From: Candidatus Wallbacteria bacterium
GTDB taxonomy: Bacteria; Muiribacteriota; JAQTZZ01
Length of the DNA stretch: 64,000 bases
Direction: 5' to 3'
NCBI GenBank assembly: GCA_028687545.1
Contig: JAQTZZ010000017.1
Location: 1 to 64,000 of the forward strand
The notes under the pieces were generated by a model. That model was given only the letters and a program-made list of their open reading frames with translations, was not told the DNA's origin and did no database searches. Within the stretch, counting starts at the first letter, position 1. Each line of letters opens with the position of its first letter. Positions 1-9,916 of this stretch are shown piece by piece. Made by a program: the position numbers and the translations under genes.

Positions 1-1707
1 TTTCTCAGTATTGACCGCATTCGGATCAGCCCTGTTCCTGATCAGGAGTTCCCAGATTTCGGATGCGTCCATCTGGTAGAAAGAGGGGTTGGCTCTGCCC
101 AGATAATGCAGGGCAGTATTTCCTTCACAGTCAACAGCAGAAGCGCATGCTCCGCAGGCAATAAGGGTTTTCGCTTTAGCCAGATCCCAGCGGCTGAGTG
201 CATGCAGCAGCGGAGTCCTGCCCTTCGAATCCCTGGCCTCCAGGTCTAGCCCCTGACCGGCCAGGAATTTTACCAGTTCCGCGTCGCACAGGTGAAGGGC
301 TGTCTCTCCTGTCGAGTTTCTGGCAAAAGGATCGGCACCCTGATCGATCAACTGCCGCACCGTGCCTGGAGATGAACAGCAGGCATGAAGCAGTGGTGTG
401 TTGCCTTCCCTGTCGGCTGCATTCACGTCTGCACCGGCACTGATAAGTAAGGCGGCCTCTACGCTCCCCTGAAATTCGTTGACCAGCATCAGCGGTGTCA
501 GGCCGCTGCTGTCTGAAAGATTGGGGTCAGCGCCATAGTTCAGCAGCAGCCGGACCAGGGCGGGATCGTTCCTGTAATGATAGTGTCCGTATCTTAAACT
601 GCAGGGATTGTTCATCACGCTGAGCAATGCAGTCGCACCGTTTTTATTGCGCTGATTCACCGAAACCTCGCGGGACAGCATCAGCCCGGCGATCCTGCAG
701 TTCCTGGTCAGCATCAGGGACGTATTGCCGTCCTGATCCACTGAGTTCACATCCGCCCCGCAGGACAGGAGATAGACGAACGACTCATACTTGTTGGCTG
801 CCAGAGTAAGCAGATAAGGGTTGCCGTCCGAATTCACTGCATTGACGTCCAGGCCATTGGAGACAAGTTTTCTGAGCATTTCGCAGCCTTCGATGGCTTT
901 CAGGGGAATCATCTTACCCGCTGATCCGGTTTCTTTGATTCTCTGCAGGACTTTTTTAAAGGTCGCTTCATTGTGTGCGGCTGCTGCATGATGGAGCCCT
1001 GGCCCAGGGTGCCGTTCCAGGAGCAGGTCGACGACAGTGCGGGCTGAGTATCTAGCCAGGGCGATGTACAGTGCGTCTTTCCCCTCTACATCGACCAGGG
1101 AAGGATCACCGCCGTATCGCAGCAGCAGCCTGATATCCTCCTCTTCGCAATATCCCTCTGCCGCAATCTGCATCGGCGTCTCCAGCGTGCCCGGCAGCCG
1201 CAGGTTCGGGTCAGCGCCTGCCCTGAGCAGCATCTCCAGGCAGCAGCAATGGCCATTCATCATGTTTGAAGTCAAAGCGCAATTGGAATATATCTTTCCC
1301 TCATAATTATCGGTGTAACTCAGATTCGGATCAGCTCCGTATCTCAAGAGCAACTGGGCCAGCGGTTTGCCGTTGCTGCCAAAGCAGCAGACTTCCATCA
1401 GAGGAGATGGCGACCTTCTTCCCTGAAATTCTCCCCCGAAATCAGGATCAGCCCCTGTCTTCAGCAGCAGTTCGACGATCTCCAGCTTGTCACCCTCCCT
1501 CCGGTTCGCGCAGGCCATGAAGAGGGGGGAATGGCCGTGGAAATAGTAATCCACTCCGAAATTGAGATTCTCTTTCGTGACTGAGAGCAGGGCCTGCAGT
1601 TCGGCAGTACTGGAATGGAGAACTGCGTCCAGGATAGCCTTCCTCGAATCCTGTGCCTGCAATCCGAAACAGTTGATGAAAAAAATCAGAGCCAGCAGTC
1701 TGGTCAT
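1..1707 (-). CDS. Exported ankyrin-repeat protein, 3' end beyond the window
   Basis: The minus frame is open from the ATG at 1707 to the window edge (569 codons, no stop), so the C-terminus is missing. The start at 1707 is chosen because an AGGAGA ribosome-binding site lies just upstream and the product then opens with a signal peptide (MTRLLALIFFINCFGLQAQD). In-frame ATGs at 1713 and 1731 are alternatives. After the signal there are about 14 ankyrin repeats with the usual pattern of a G-x-T-P/A-L-H turn, LLL helix and G-A-D-P/V-N loop, for example around 20-70, 230-290 and 480-540. Ankyrin repeats bind proteins; the partner is unknown. The signal peptide indicates a periplasmic or surface location. 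It lies 98 bases downstream of the TolB-like gene on the same strand and may share its transcript. No enzymatic domain is visible in the part seen. Confidence 0.88.
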   Translation of the reverse strand, partial: MTRLLALIFFINCFGLQAQDSRKAILDAVLHSSTAELQALLSVTKENLNFGVDYYFHGHSPLFMACANRREGDKLEIVELLLKTGADPDFGGEFQGRRSPSPLMEVCCFGSNGKPLAQLLLRYGADPNLSYTDNYEGKIYSNCALTSNMMNGHCCCLEMLLRAGADPNLRLPGTLETPMQIAAEGYCEEEDIRLLLRYGGDPSLVDVEGKDALYIALARYSARTVVDLLLERHPGPGLHHAAAAHNEATFKKVLQRIKETGSAGKMIPLKAIEGCEMLRKLVSNGLDVNAVNSDGNPYLLTLAANKYESFVYLLSCGADVNSVDQDGNTSLMLTRNCRIAGLMLSREVSVNQRNKNGATALLSVMNNPCSLRYGHYHYRNDPALVRLLLNYGADPNLSDSSGLTPLMLVNEFQGSVEAALLISAGADVNAADREGNTPLLHACCSSPGTVRQLIDQGADPFARNSTGETALHLCDAELVKFLAGQGLDLEARDSKGRTPLLHALSRWDLAKAKTLIACGACASAVDCEGNTALHYLGRANPSFYQMDASEIWELLIRNRADPNAVNTEK

Positions 1708-1804
1708 GGACATCTCCTGTTCCAGTTTCATGATTCAGGTAATCCTACTCTCTTCAATCCCATTTAATCATGACACTAAACCTTCAAATCCTGTCTGCTG
1801 CCGG

Positions 1805-2713
1805 TCAGAGCCAGGCTGCCGTATGCTTGTGAGTTTTATCAGGAGTGGTTACGACCTGTAAACCGGAACCGTCTGCTTTGATTCTGCAAATCTCCATGGT
1901 CCTCGATGGTTTGACAGGCATGGAAAAAATGATGCATTTTCCGTCAGGAGAAAAACGCGGATTCATAACCGCTGTATATGGTTCATATGGGAACTTGTAA
2001 ACTTCGTGAAGGCCTGTGCCGTCAATCTGCACGATGGAGATCAGGTTCTGCTTGCCGGAAAGTCCTTTGAAGACAATTTCCCTGCCGTCCGCTGAAACGC
2101 TTAGATACTCGCAGGAATACATATCTTGAAGGTCAATGATCCTTGTTTCTGATGTTGTTTTCAGGTTATAGGAACTCAATCCGAATCTCCCTTTTCTAAT
2201 GCAGGAAAAAACGATTGTGTCGTTACTGGAAAAACAGGAGAAGCCTTTAAATCCGCCTAAGCAGCATTCCGCAATCATGGTTACCCCGGTGCCGTCGGAA
2301 TTGATCAGATAAATTGAAGCGCGGAAATTTGACATTCCTGTGAAGCAGATTTTTTTCCCGTCCGGTGAAAATCTGGCATCACTAGGGAAGAGGTTTTCGT
2401 GATCCAGGATTGTCACAATATTACTGCCTTTTTTCAAATTCAGGATGCATTTATCGTTTTGCTTTTCAGACGGACAGGTCGAAAAAACTATGCTCCCGTC
2501 ACCCGAAACATCGAAACCGAAAAGTCCGGTTTTACTTTCAAAAAGTGTGGTGACTTTTCCGTTTTCAGGGTCCAGAGATTTGATTGTATCCATTGTAGTG
2601 TCAAACTCTTCAGCACTGTAGTAAATCATTGATTTTTCAGCTGCTTCGCCTTCGTACGGCGGCCTGGCCAGGAAAATAACCAGTATCGCAATCCAGACAG
2701 CATTTTTTTTCAT
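1805..2713 (-). CDS. Exported TolB-like (PD40) beta-propeller protein
   Basis: This 302-residue protein has an N-terminal signal sequence (MKKNAVWIAILVIFLARPP) and repeated PD40/TolB-type blades, seen as R-F-S-P-D-G-K at about residues 115 and 255 and I-N-S-D-G-T-G/I-K-A-D-G-S-G at the blade ends. Such propellers are protein-interaction modules of the periplasm or cell surface. The protein is shorter than TolB (about 430 residues) and lacks the TolB N-terminal domain, so it is not called tolB. A strong ribosome-binding site (GGGGGAGAT) precedes the ATG. It is divergent from the solute-binding protein at 2851 and followed by the ankyrin-repeat gene. The specific function is unknown. Confidence 0.82.
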   Translation of the reverse strand: MKKNAVWIAILVIFLARPPYEGEAAEKSMIYYSAEEFDTTMDTIKSLDPENGKVTTLFESKTGLFGFDVSGDGSIVFSTCPSEKQNDKCILNLKKGSNIVTILDHENLFPSDARFSPDGKKICFTGMSNFRASIYLINSDGTGVTMIAECCLGGFKGFSCFSSNDTIVFSCIRKGRFGLSSYNLKTTSETRIIDLQDMYSCEYLSVSADGREIVFKGLSGKQNLISIVQIDGTGLHEVYKFPYEPYTAVMNPRFSPDGKCIIFSMPVKPSRTMEICRIKADGSGLQVVTTPDKTHKHTAAWL

Positions 2714-2835
2714 ATCTCCCCCTAGACTGTTTTTGTCTTCAACTTACTTATACTTTTAAAACTTCAAGAACCTGTCAGAAACCTGTAAAACAAATGTAAA
2801 TAAAATTTGTCGGATTTTTTTATTTTGATCGGCAA

Positions 2836-2844
2836 TGGTATTAT
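2836..2844 (+). promoter_or_regulatory. Extended -10 promoter, possibly leaderless, for the first solute-binding protein
   Basis: TG-G-TATTAT ends six bases before the ATG at 2851, so initiation seven bases downstream of the hexamer would fall on the A of the start codon. No ribosome-binding site is visible. The assignment is an inference from spacing. Confidence 0.45.
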
Positions 2845-2850
2845 TTTATC

Positions 2851-4602
2851 ATGATTTTATGGCGGCTCTATCTGCTCGGTTTATTACTGGGCCTTTCCTG
2901 TAAAGGAATTTCTTCAGTACCGGATACGCTGGAAAAAGCATTGTTCGAGCATTATGTGCTGGGCGACGGAAAAGCCGCCCGGGCAGATTATGAATCATTC
3001 ATTAGCGGGGCTGGCAGCAGTGAAAACATGATCCTGGAAAAAGTACAAGGCAGTTATCAGAAACTCCTTCAAAAACAGATGTTTGACAGTTCCCCGGCCT
3101 ATGGCGATTCCCTGATCATGAGGCTCTGCGGGAATCCGGATACGCTCAATCCGCTGACTACCATGAATCCTGCATCCCAGGACGTTTTCATTTTGATCTT
3201 CGAATTGCTTCTTCCCTGGGAAGCAGGGTCAGGAACGACCAAGGGTCTTACTGAATCCTGGGAGGTTTCTGCGGACGGAATGGAATGCATACTGCACCTG
3301 CGGAAGAATGTCAAATGGCATGACGGGGTTGAGTTCACCGCTGACGATGTCGGATTCACCTATGAATTTATCATGAATCCGGAATCAGTCAACTTATACA
3401 GACCTCTTTTTAATTTATCGCTGAAGACTCTGGAGATCATAGATCCCTATACAGTCAGGGCAAAATTTGTCAGCAACTCCCCTCGCAATCTGGCAAGCCT
3501 GAGTTTTTATATCCTGCCAAAGCATATTCTGGAAAATAAAACCGTCAAATCCGATGACTTTTTTCAACATCCCATTGGAACCGGCCCTTTCAGTTTCAGC
3601 AGATGGGAATCTGATGAACAGATCGTTCTGGATGCCTTCAAGGAATACTATCGGGGAAGGCCATTCCTGGATCACCTTGTCCTGAAAATTGTCCCAGACG
3701 ATTCCGCGGCTTTCCTGATGATGCTGAGGGACGAACTGGACCTGAAACGGCTTACTCCCGATCAATACTTAAAACAGGCCAACTCAGATGAATTCCGGAG
3801 CCATTTCAATGTTCATGCTTTTCCCACCAATTGCAGATATTATGCGCTCTGGTACGACCTGACCTCAGCTTTTCTCAAAGACAGGAAAATCCGCCAGGCT
3901 CTTGCTGAAGCCATTGATCTGCAGGAGATCATTAACCAGGTTTTCCATGGCTTCGGGAGAACCATCACCGGTACCTTCATCTTCGCTGACTGGGCCTACG
4001 ACAAATCCATCCGGCCATATCCATACGACCCCGGGTCGGCTGCAAAAATCCTGGCTGAAGCGGGTTGGAAAGACGGGAACGGTGACGGCATCCTGGAACG
4101 GGACGGACTCCAGTTCTCACTGGAGCTGGTAACCATCCTTGGCGATCCGATAAACAGGTTCATTGCAGAGATGGTCAGTGAGTATTGGAAAGCGGTTGGG
4201 ATTAAAACCAGGGTGAGCATTCAAGGAAGAGAAAAGGAATCTCCGGTGATTGTCGGCAGCTGCCTGCTGGACGAAGATCAATACTTATGGCATTCCTCCC
4301 AGATCCCGACGAAAGAGAACGGGTTTTCAGGCTGTAATGTTGTTTCATATGCAAATCAGGAGGTCGACAGGCTCCTGGACCTCAAGCGCGTCACCAGTGA
4401 CCGTGAGAGCCTCGCAGCCATTTACCACAAGCTGCAGGCCATAATGTATGAGGATCAGCCTGTGATGTTCATCTGCGCCCCCGACGATCTCTGGGCAGTG
4501 AACAAGCGTTTTCGCGGGGTGACCCGGAAACAGGACGGAGTAGAAATTGATTATTCACTTATCTATGTCCCCCAGGAATTTCAGAAATACGCAATCCACT
4601 AG
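2851..4602 (+). CDS. Family-5 extracellular solute-binding protein (peptide/nickel type), copy 1
   Basis: This 583-residue protein has an export signal (MILWRLYLLGLLLGLSC; the cysteine may be lipidated, though the lipobox is weak). Residues 25-85 form a helical extension unusual for the family (K-A-L-F-E-H-Y-V-L...D-Y-E-S-F), and a DppA/OppA-type SBP_bac_5 domain follows from about 90 to 570. Family signatures include N-P-D-T-L-N-P-L near 105, the H-L-R-K-N-V-K-W-H-D-G-V-E-F-T-A-D-D-V block near 150 and G-T-G-P-F near 240. Such proteins capture peptides or other small ligands for an ABC importer. No permease or ATPase gene is nearby. The next gene is a close paralogue, so this is a tandem duplication. 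It ends with two consecutive TAG codons. Confidence 0.88.
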   Translation: MILWRLYLLGLLLGLSCKGISSVPDTLEKALFEHYVLGDGKAARADYESFISGAGSSENMILEKVQGSYQKLLQKQMFDSSPAYGDSLIMRLCGNPDTLNPLTTMNPASQDVFILIFELLLPWEAGSGTTKGLTESWEVSADGMECILHLRKNVKWHDGVEFTADDVGFTYEFIMNPESVNLYRPLFNLSLKTLEIIDPYTVRAKFVSNSPRNLASLSFYILPKHILENKTVKSDDFFQHPIGTGPFSFSRWESDEQIVLDAFKEYYRGRPFLDHLVLKIVPDDSAAFLMMLRDELDLKRLTPDQYLKQANSDEFRSHFNVHAFPTNCRYYALWYDLTSAFLKDRKIRQALAEAIDLQEIINQVFHGFGRTITGTFIFADWAYDKSIRPYPYDPGSAAKILAEAGWKDGNGDGILERDGLQFSLELVTILGDPINRFIAEMVSEYWKAVGIKTRVSIQGREKESPVIVGSCLLDEDQYLWHSSQIPTKENGFSGCNVVSYANQEVDRLLDLKRVTSDRESLAAIYHKLQAIMYEDQPVMFICAPDDLWAVNKRFRGVTRKQDGVEIDYSLIYVPQEFQKYAIH

Positions 4603-4614
4603 TAGATTCATCCG

Positions 4615-4643
4615 TTCTCAGATTTTGCAGTTTGTGGTAGAAT
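4615..4643 (+). promoter_or_regulatory. Promoter of the second solute-binding protein, possibly leaderless
   Basis: TTCTCA (4615-4620), a 17-base spacer and TAGAAT (4638-4643) preceded by TG-G. The hexamer ends six bases before the ATG at 4650, the same geometry as in the upstream paralogue, and no ribosome-binding site is present. Confidence 0.45.
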
Positions 4644-4649
4644 TCCGGT

Positions 4650-6395
4650 ATGATAAAACTCTCTTTATTACTGTTGTTTTTAGCATCCGCATGTGCGGCT
4701 GCACCGGATTCGCTGGATAAGGCCCTGTTCGAGCATTACGTGCTTTACGACTGGAAAGCTGCTGCCAGTGACTACGATTCCTTTCTCTCCAGCCAAACCG
4801 CAAGCATGGAAAACCAGATCCTGGAAAAGGCGCGGGAAAGTTACCAAAAACTGCTCAGCGATCAGGAATACGACAGCTCACCTGCTTACGGGGATTCCGC
4901 TCTGCTGAAGATCCCCGGAAATCCGCTTACTCTCAACCCGTTGCTGGCGGGTGACGATGCCTCCCAGGAAGTGATCCCGTTTATTTTCGAATGGCTTCTT
5001 TTCTGGTGGCCTGGAGAAGATCCTGCACCAGGTCTTGTGGACTCATGGGAGATTTCAGCAGACAGGCTGGAATGCATACTCCATCTGCGGAATGGAGTGA
5101 AATGGCATGACGGGTTTGAGTTCAGTGCTGAAGATGTCGTATTCACCTATAGAATGATAATGGATCCTGAATTCGTGAGTTATTACTGGACTGACCTGTC
5201 TGTGCTGGAATCCATGGAAATCCTCGACTCTTACACTGTGCGGGCAAAGTATTTCGGAAGTTCCAGCGGCTGTTTTCCTCAGGGCCTGACTTTTCCTGTA
5301 CTCCCGAAGCATCTCCTTGAAGGTAAAAATCCAGCAGAGGCCGAATTCTTTCTGCATCCTGTAGGGACTGGACCTTTCCGTTTCGGGCAATGGCTGTCTG
5401 ATGAGCAGATTGTGCTTGACTCGTTCAAGGATTACTACAGAGGCAGGCCTTTTCTGAATCACCTTATCCTGAAAATTGTTCCTGATGATTCCGCTGCGTT
5501 CCTGATGATGCTGAGAGATGAGCTGGACCTGAAGCTCCTTACCCCTGACCAGTATCTGAAACAGGCCAATTCCGACGAATTCAGGGCGCACTTCAGAATC
5601 TATTCGTATCCCACAGACTGCAAATTTTACTGTCTCGAGTACTTCATGTTCTCCCCCCCGCTTAACGATAAAAAGATACGCCAGGCGCTGGCCCGTGCCG
5701 TTGACCTGCGGGAGATCAAGAGACAGGTTTTCCAGGATAAGGGAAGGATCAACACCAGCCCATTTCTGTTTGCGGACTGGGCTTACGACGAATCGGTAAA
5801 ACCCTATCCGTTCGATCCGAAGGCAGCGGCGGACATACTGGCTGCAGCTGGATGGAAAGACGCGGACAGCGACGGAGTCCTGGAACGCGGGGGGATTGAA
5901 TTTACTCTGGAAGTAGTAATTGTTCCTGGAGATCCGATCAACAGATTCATTGCGGAAATGATCAGGGATTACTGGATAAAAATCGGTGTAAGTGCCACCA
6001 TTGCGATTCCGGGAAGAGAGAGCAGGACCGACGTTCTCATAGGCAGCTGGGCGCCCGGTGATGATCAGTACGATCTCTGGCATTCCTCCAGCATCCCCAT
6101 GGAGGAAAACGGATACTCAGGATGCAACCTGGGAGGATATGCGAATCCAGAAGTCGACAGACTGCTGGAGCTCATGCGCGCGACCAACCCTGCGGAAAAG
6201 GACAAAGTGGGCTTGATCTGCAAAAAGCTCCAGACCATCATTCACGAGGATCAGCCTGTGTTGTTCATCTGTGCGCCCGACGACATCTGGGCTGTGAACA
6301 GGCGCTTCCGTGGAGTTTCACTGGAGCAGGGCGGAGGCGAACTGGATTACTCGCAGCTGTATGTTCCCATGGAGTTTCAGAAATACAGCGACTAA
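4650..6395 (+). CDS. Family-5 extracellular solute-binding protein (peptide/nickel type), copy 2
   Basis: This 581-residue paralogue of the preceding gene keeps long identical stretches, for example L-T-P-D-Q-Y-L-K-Q-A-N-S-D-E-F-R near residue 305 and the W-H-D-G block near 155. The signal sequence MIKLSLLLLFLASAC resembles a lipoprotein signal (A-S-A-C). The same helical extension of about 60 residues precedes the SBP_bac_5 domain. It begins 47 bases after copy 1 ends and seems to have its own promoter. Differences concentrate in the middle of the ligand-binding domain, which is consistent with divergence in ligand, but this is inference. The ligand and partner transporter are not encoded here. 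Confidence 0.88.
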   Translation: MIKLSLLLLFLASACAAAPDSLDKALFEHYVLYDWKAAASDYDSFLSSQTASMENQILEKARESYQKLLSDQEYDSSPAYGDSALLKIPGNPLTLNPLLAGDDASQEVIPFIFEWLLFWWPGEDPAPGLVDSWEISADRLECILHLRNGVKWHDGFEFSAEDVVFTYRMIMDPEFVSYYWTDLSVLESMEILDSYTVRAKYFGSSSGCFPQGLTFPVLPKHLLEGKNPAEAEFFLHPVGTGPFRFGQWLSDEQIVLDSFKDYYRGRPFLNHLILKIVPDDSAAFLMMLRDELDLKLLTPDQYLKQANSDEFRAHFRIYSYPTDCKFYCLEYFMFSPPLNDKKIRQALARAVDLREIKRQVFQDKGRINTSPFLFADWAYDESVKPYPFDPKAAADILAAAGWKDADSDGVLERGGIEFTLEVVIVPGDPINRFIAEMIRDYWIKIGVSATIAIPGRESRTDVLIGSWAPGDDQYDLWHSSSIPMEENGYSGCNLGGYANPEVDRLLELMRATNPAEKDKVGLICKKLQTIIHEDQPVLFICAPDDIWAVNRRFRGVSLEQGGGELDYSQLYVPMEFQKYSD

Positions 6396-6404
6396 CCTTA
6401 ATTT

Positions 6405-6436
6405 CCTGTTTCAGATAATTCATGTTTTGAGACAGG
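6405..6436. terminator. Hairpin between convergent solute-binding protein and hrcA
   Basis: A nine-base stem (6405-6413 with 6428-6436, one U-G pair in the plus transcript) with a 14-base loop, followed by ATTTTAT. It lies in the 44-base gap between convergent genes, so it probably ends the plus transcript and may also serve hrcA. Confidence 0.5.
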
Positions 6437-6439
6437 ATT

Positions 6440-7504
6440 TTATAGTTTCTCTAGAATTTCACTGAGTTTTTTTGAAATTTCAGAAACCGCTGTGATGATG
6501 CGGCCATATTGGATCCGGTTCGGCCCGATAATTCCTATGCTGCCGCAGGTGTTGGGGCTGACTCTGAAGGGAGCTGAGATGAAAGTGAGGTCACGGAATT
6601 TTTCAGCATTCCGTTCGTTGCCTATGATCACCTGCACGCCTTCTGAAGTGATGCAATCGTTAAGCAGCTTGATCAGCTCTTCTTTTTCTTCGATCAGCTT
6701 GAAGATCATTTCCAGCTTCTTTGTATCCTGGAATTCAGGAAGCTTCATCATGCTGGAGGCCCCTTCAAACATGATTTCCTGATTTCCCAGTCCTTCGATT
6801 TTATCTGACAGGGCTGAGGCGATGTTCTGCAGAGCCCGCTGATAATGTTCCTGCTCTTCGTGGAAGATCAGTTCGATCTCGGTTTTCAGTTCAGCCAGGC
6901 AGAAACCGGGTTTCTGATTTAGCCGCTGTGAAAGAACTTCCAGCCGTTCCTGCGAAATTTCACTGTCTATTTTGATGATCAGATTCTCAACGAGGCCTTC
7001 CCTGGTCAGCAGCAGCAACAGGATTTTTCCTTCACCCAGCGTCACCATCTGAAGTTTCTTGAACAGGGTGCGGCTAAAGGTGGGCATCAGTGAAAGGCCA
7101 GGAAGAGAGGTGATTTCAGTCAGAAGGTGAGAGGCGTTCTTCAGGACCTCCTTGATCTTCTGACGCTTGCTCTCGTATTCCTTGCGGATTTCTTCGATTT
7201 TTTTTTCTTCTTCGCGGGTCAGCTCTTCCAGTTCCATCAGATAGTCGATGTAAAATCGATAAGCCTGAGGTGTCGGAATCCTGCCGGCCGAAGTGTGGGG
7301 CTGAGTCAGGTAGCCCTGGTCCTCCAGTTCCATCATCTCATTCCTGATAGTGGCTGAGGAAAAGCTGATCCGGCCAGGTTTGGCGAGATCCCGCGAGGCA
7401 ATAGGCTCCGCACCGGATATATACTCATCGATAATTTCCTTGAGTATGCGTTTCTGGCGCTCGGTCAGGGAGGAAGGAATGTTTTTATCTTTTTCGTTCT
7501 GCAT
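6440..7504 (-). CDS. hrcA: Heat-inducible transcription repressor HrcA
   Basis: This 354-residue protein matches HrcA over its full length. The N-terminal winged helix (residues 10-90) includes L-T-E-R-Q-K-R-I-L-K and the family motif S-S-A-T-I-R-N-E-M-M-E-L-E near 50, followed by Q-P-H-T-S-A-G-R-I-P-T near 70. The C-terminal part holds the GAF-like domain, including F-I-S-A-P-F near 308 and a final G-S-I-G-I-I-G-P-N-R-I-Q-Y-G near 322. HrcA binds CIRCE operators to repress chaperone genes and is kept active by GroEL. It is the third gene of a groES-groEL-hrcA cluster, an order that differs from the hrcA-grpE-dnaK arrangement of many bacteria. A strong hairpin separates it from groEL, so its own expression may be low or separately driven. 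Confidence 0.96.
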   Translation of the reverse strand: MQNEKDKNIPSSLTERQKRILKEIIDEYISGAEPIASRDLAKPGRISFSSATIRNEMMELEDQGYLTQPHTSAGRIPTPQAYRFYIDYLMELEELTREEEKKIEEIRKEYESKRQKIKEVLKNASHLLTEITSLPGLSLMPTFSRTLFKKLQMVTLGEGKILLLLLTREGLVENLIIKIDSEISQERLEVLSQRLNQKPGFCLAELKTEIELIFHEEQEHYQRALQNIASALSDKIEGLGNQEIMFEGASSMMKLPEFQDTKKLEMIFKLIEEKEELIKLLNDCITSEGVQVIIGNERNAEKFRDLTFISAPFRVSPNTCGSIGIIGPNRIQYGRIITAVSEISKKLSEILEKL

Positions 7505-7537
7505 ATACTTCTGCTGAGAAATTATGGTGTTAAAAGT

Positions 7538-7569
7538 AAAAAAGGGGGAGACTGGCTCCCCCTTTTTTT
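7538..7569. terminator. Strong intrinsic terminator between groEL and hrcA
   Basis: A perfect 13-base stem (7538-7550 with 7556-7568; core GGGGGAG/CTCCCCC) has a five-base loop and A/T tracts on both sides, so it can work in either direction. On the minus strand it lies 16 bases after the groEL stop and 34 bases before the hrcA ATG, and should reduce read-through from the heat-shock promoter into the repressor gene. Confidence 0.88.
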
Positions 7570-7584
7570 ATTAATCTTTCTGGA

Positions 7585-9258
<1,674 letters not shown>

Positions 9259-9555
9259 TTACTTTTTGTCGATGATGGCGAGGATATCACTGTCGGTCAG
9301 GATCAGGTAATCTTCCTCTTGGATCTTGATTTCGGTCCCTGCGTACTTGGAAAAAATGATTTTATCGTTTTCCTTGACTTCCAGCGGTTCTCTCTTGCCG
9401 CTCTCCAGAAGTTTGCCGGGACCTACTGCGACTACTTTGCCTTCCTGGGGTCTTTCTTTGGAGGCTGTGTCAGGAAGAACGATTCCGCTCTTGGTGACCT
9501 CTTCCTGTTTCATGGGTTTCACGACGACTCTGTTTGCCAGTGGTTTCAGATTCAT
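9259..9555 (-). CDS. groES: Co-chaperonin GroES (10 kDa)
   Basis: This 98-residue protein begins at the ATG at 9555 ([14 protein letters not shown]), eight bases downstream of AAGGAG. An upstream extension of the frame runs into the CIRCE operator and is not coding. Family features are the mobile loop T-K-S-G-I-V-L-P-D near 22-30, the [10 protein letters not shown] segment near 40 and the K-Y-A-G-T-E-I-K turn near 67. It caps GroEL. It is the first gene of the operon and carries promoter and operator directly upstream. Confidence 0.97.
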   Translation of the reverse strand: MNLKPLANRVVVKPMKQEEVTKSGIVLPDTASKERPQEGKVVAVGPGKLLESGKREPLEVKENDKIIFSKYAGTEIKIQEEDYLILTDSDILAIIDKK

Positions 9556-9585
9556 CTGTCCGAACTCCTTTCTTTCCTCATTTTT

Positions 9586-9612
9586 TTGGCACTCGCTGAT
9601 TCGGAGTGCTAA
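9586..9612 (-). promoter_or_regulatory. CIRCE operator (HrcA-binding site)
   Basis: TTGGCACTC, nine bases, GAGTGCTAA, as read on the plus strand. This matches the CIRCE consensus TTAGCACTC-N9-GAGTGCTAA with one mismatch. It lies between the groES promoter and its ribosome-binding site. Confidence 0.95.
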
Positions 9613-9622
9613 GTTTGGGCTT

Positions 9623-9651
9623 AATCTATCTTTAGCAACATACGATGTCAA
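9623..9651 (-). promoter_or_regulatory. Vegetative-type promoter of groES-groEL
   Basis: On the minus strand TTGACA (9646-9651), a 17-base spacer and TAGATT (9623-9628) end 11 bases before the CIRCE element. HrcA binding would therefore block the region just downstream of the start site. Confidence 0.8.
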
Positions 9652-9808
9652 GTGCTAGCAAAAATCAGTTGTAGCCAATTAAATTAAAATAACTATCTTT
9701 TAAGCGCTTTTTCGGCTGTTATCTGATTTGAAGAACTTCCATTTCAGGACCGCTGACCTTGATGGAGATATTCAGCCGATTGAAATGTATGCTGATCAGC
9801 CGCACGAA

Positions 9809-9891
9809 GTTGGTAGGTTGGTATGTTGGTATGTTTGCATGTTTTTTAAGAAAATATTGTTCCAAACATACTAACATACTAACCTACTAAC
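9809..9891 (+). repeat. Long imperfect inverted repeat upstream of the 228-residue protein
   Basis: Two 29-base arms (9809-9837 and 9863-9891) flank a 25-base loop. The arms are built from short GTTGGTAGG/GTATGTTGG-like units. The only non-Watson-Crick positions pair as G-U in plus-strand RNA, while minus-strand RNA would have A-C mismatches, so a structured plus transcript is favoured. The rest of the 361-base gap from 9556 to 9916 holds only the groES promoter and CIRCE. A related CATACCAGCATACTAAC motif occurs after the gene ending at 26419. Confidence 0.65.
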
Positions 9892-9916
9892 ATATTACTG
9901 CATCAATGGAGATTCC

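Noticed and set aside
9259-9651. A longer groES starting at 9651
   Set aside because: The extra codons run through CIRCE and the promoter; the ATG at 9555 has a proper ribosome-binding site and gives the family length.
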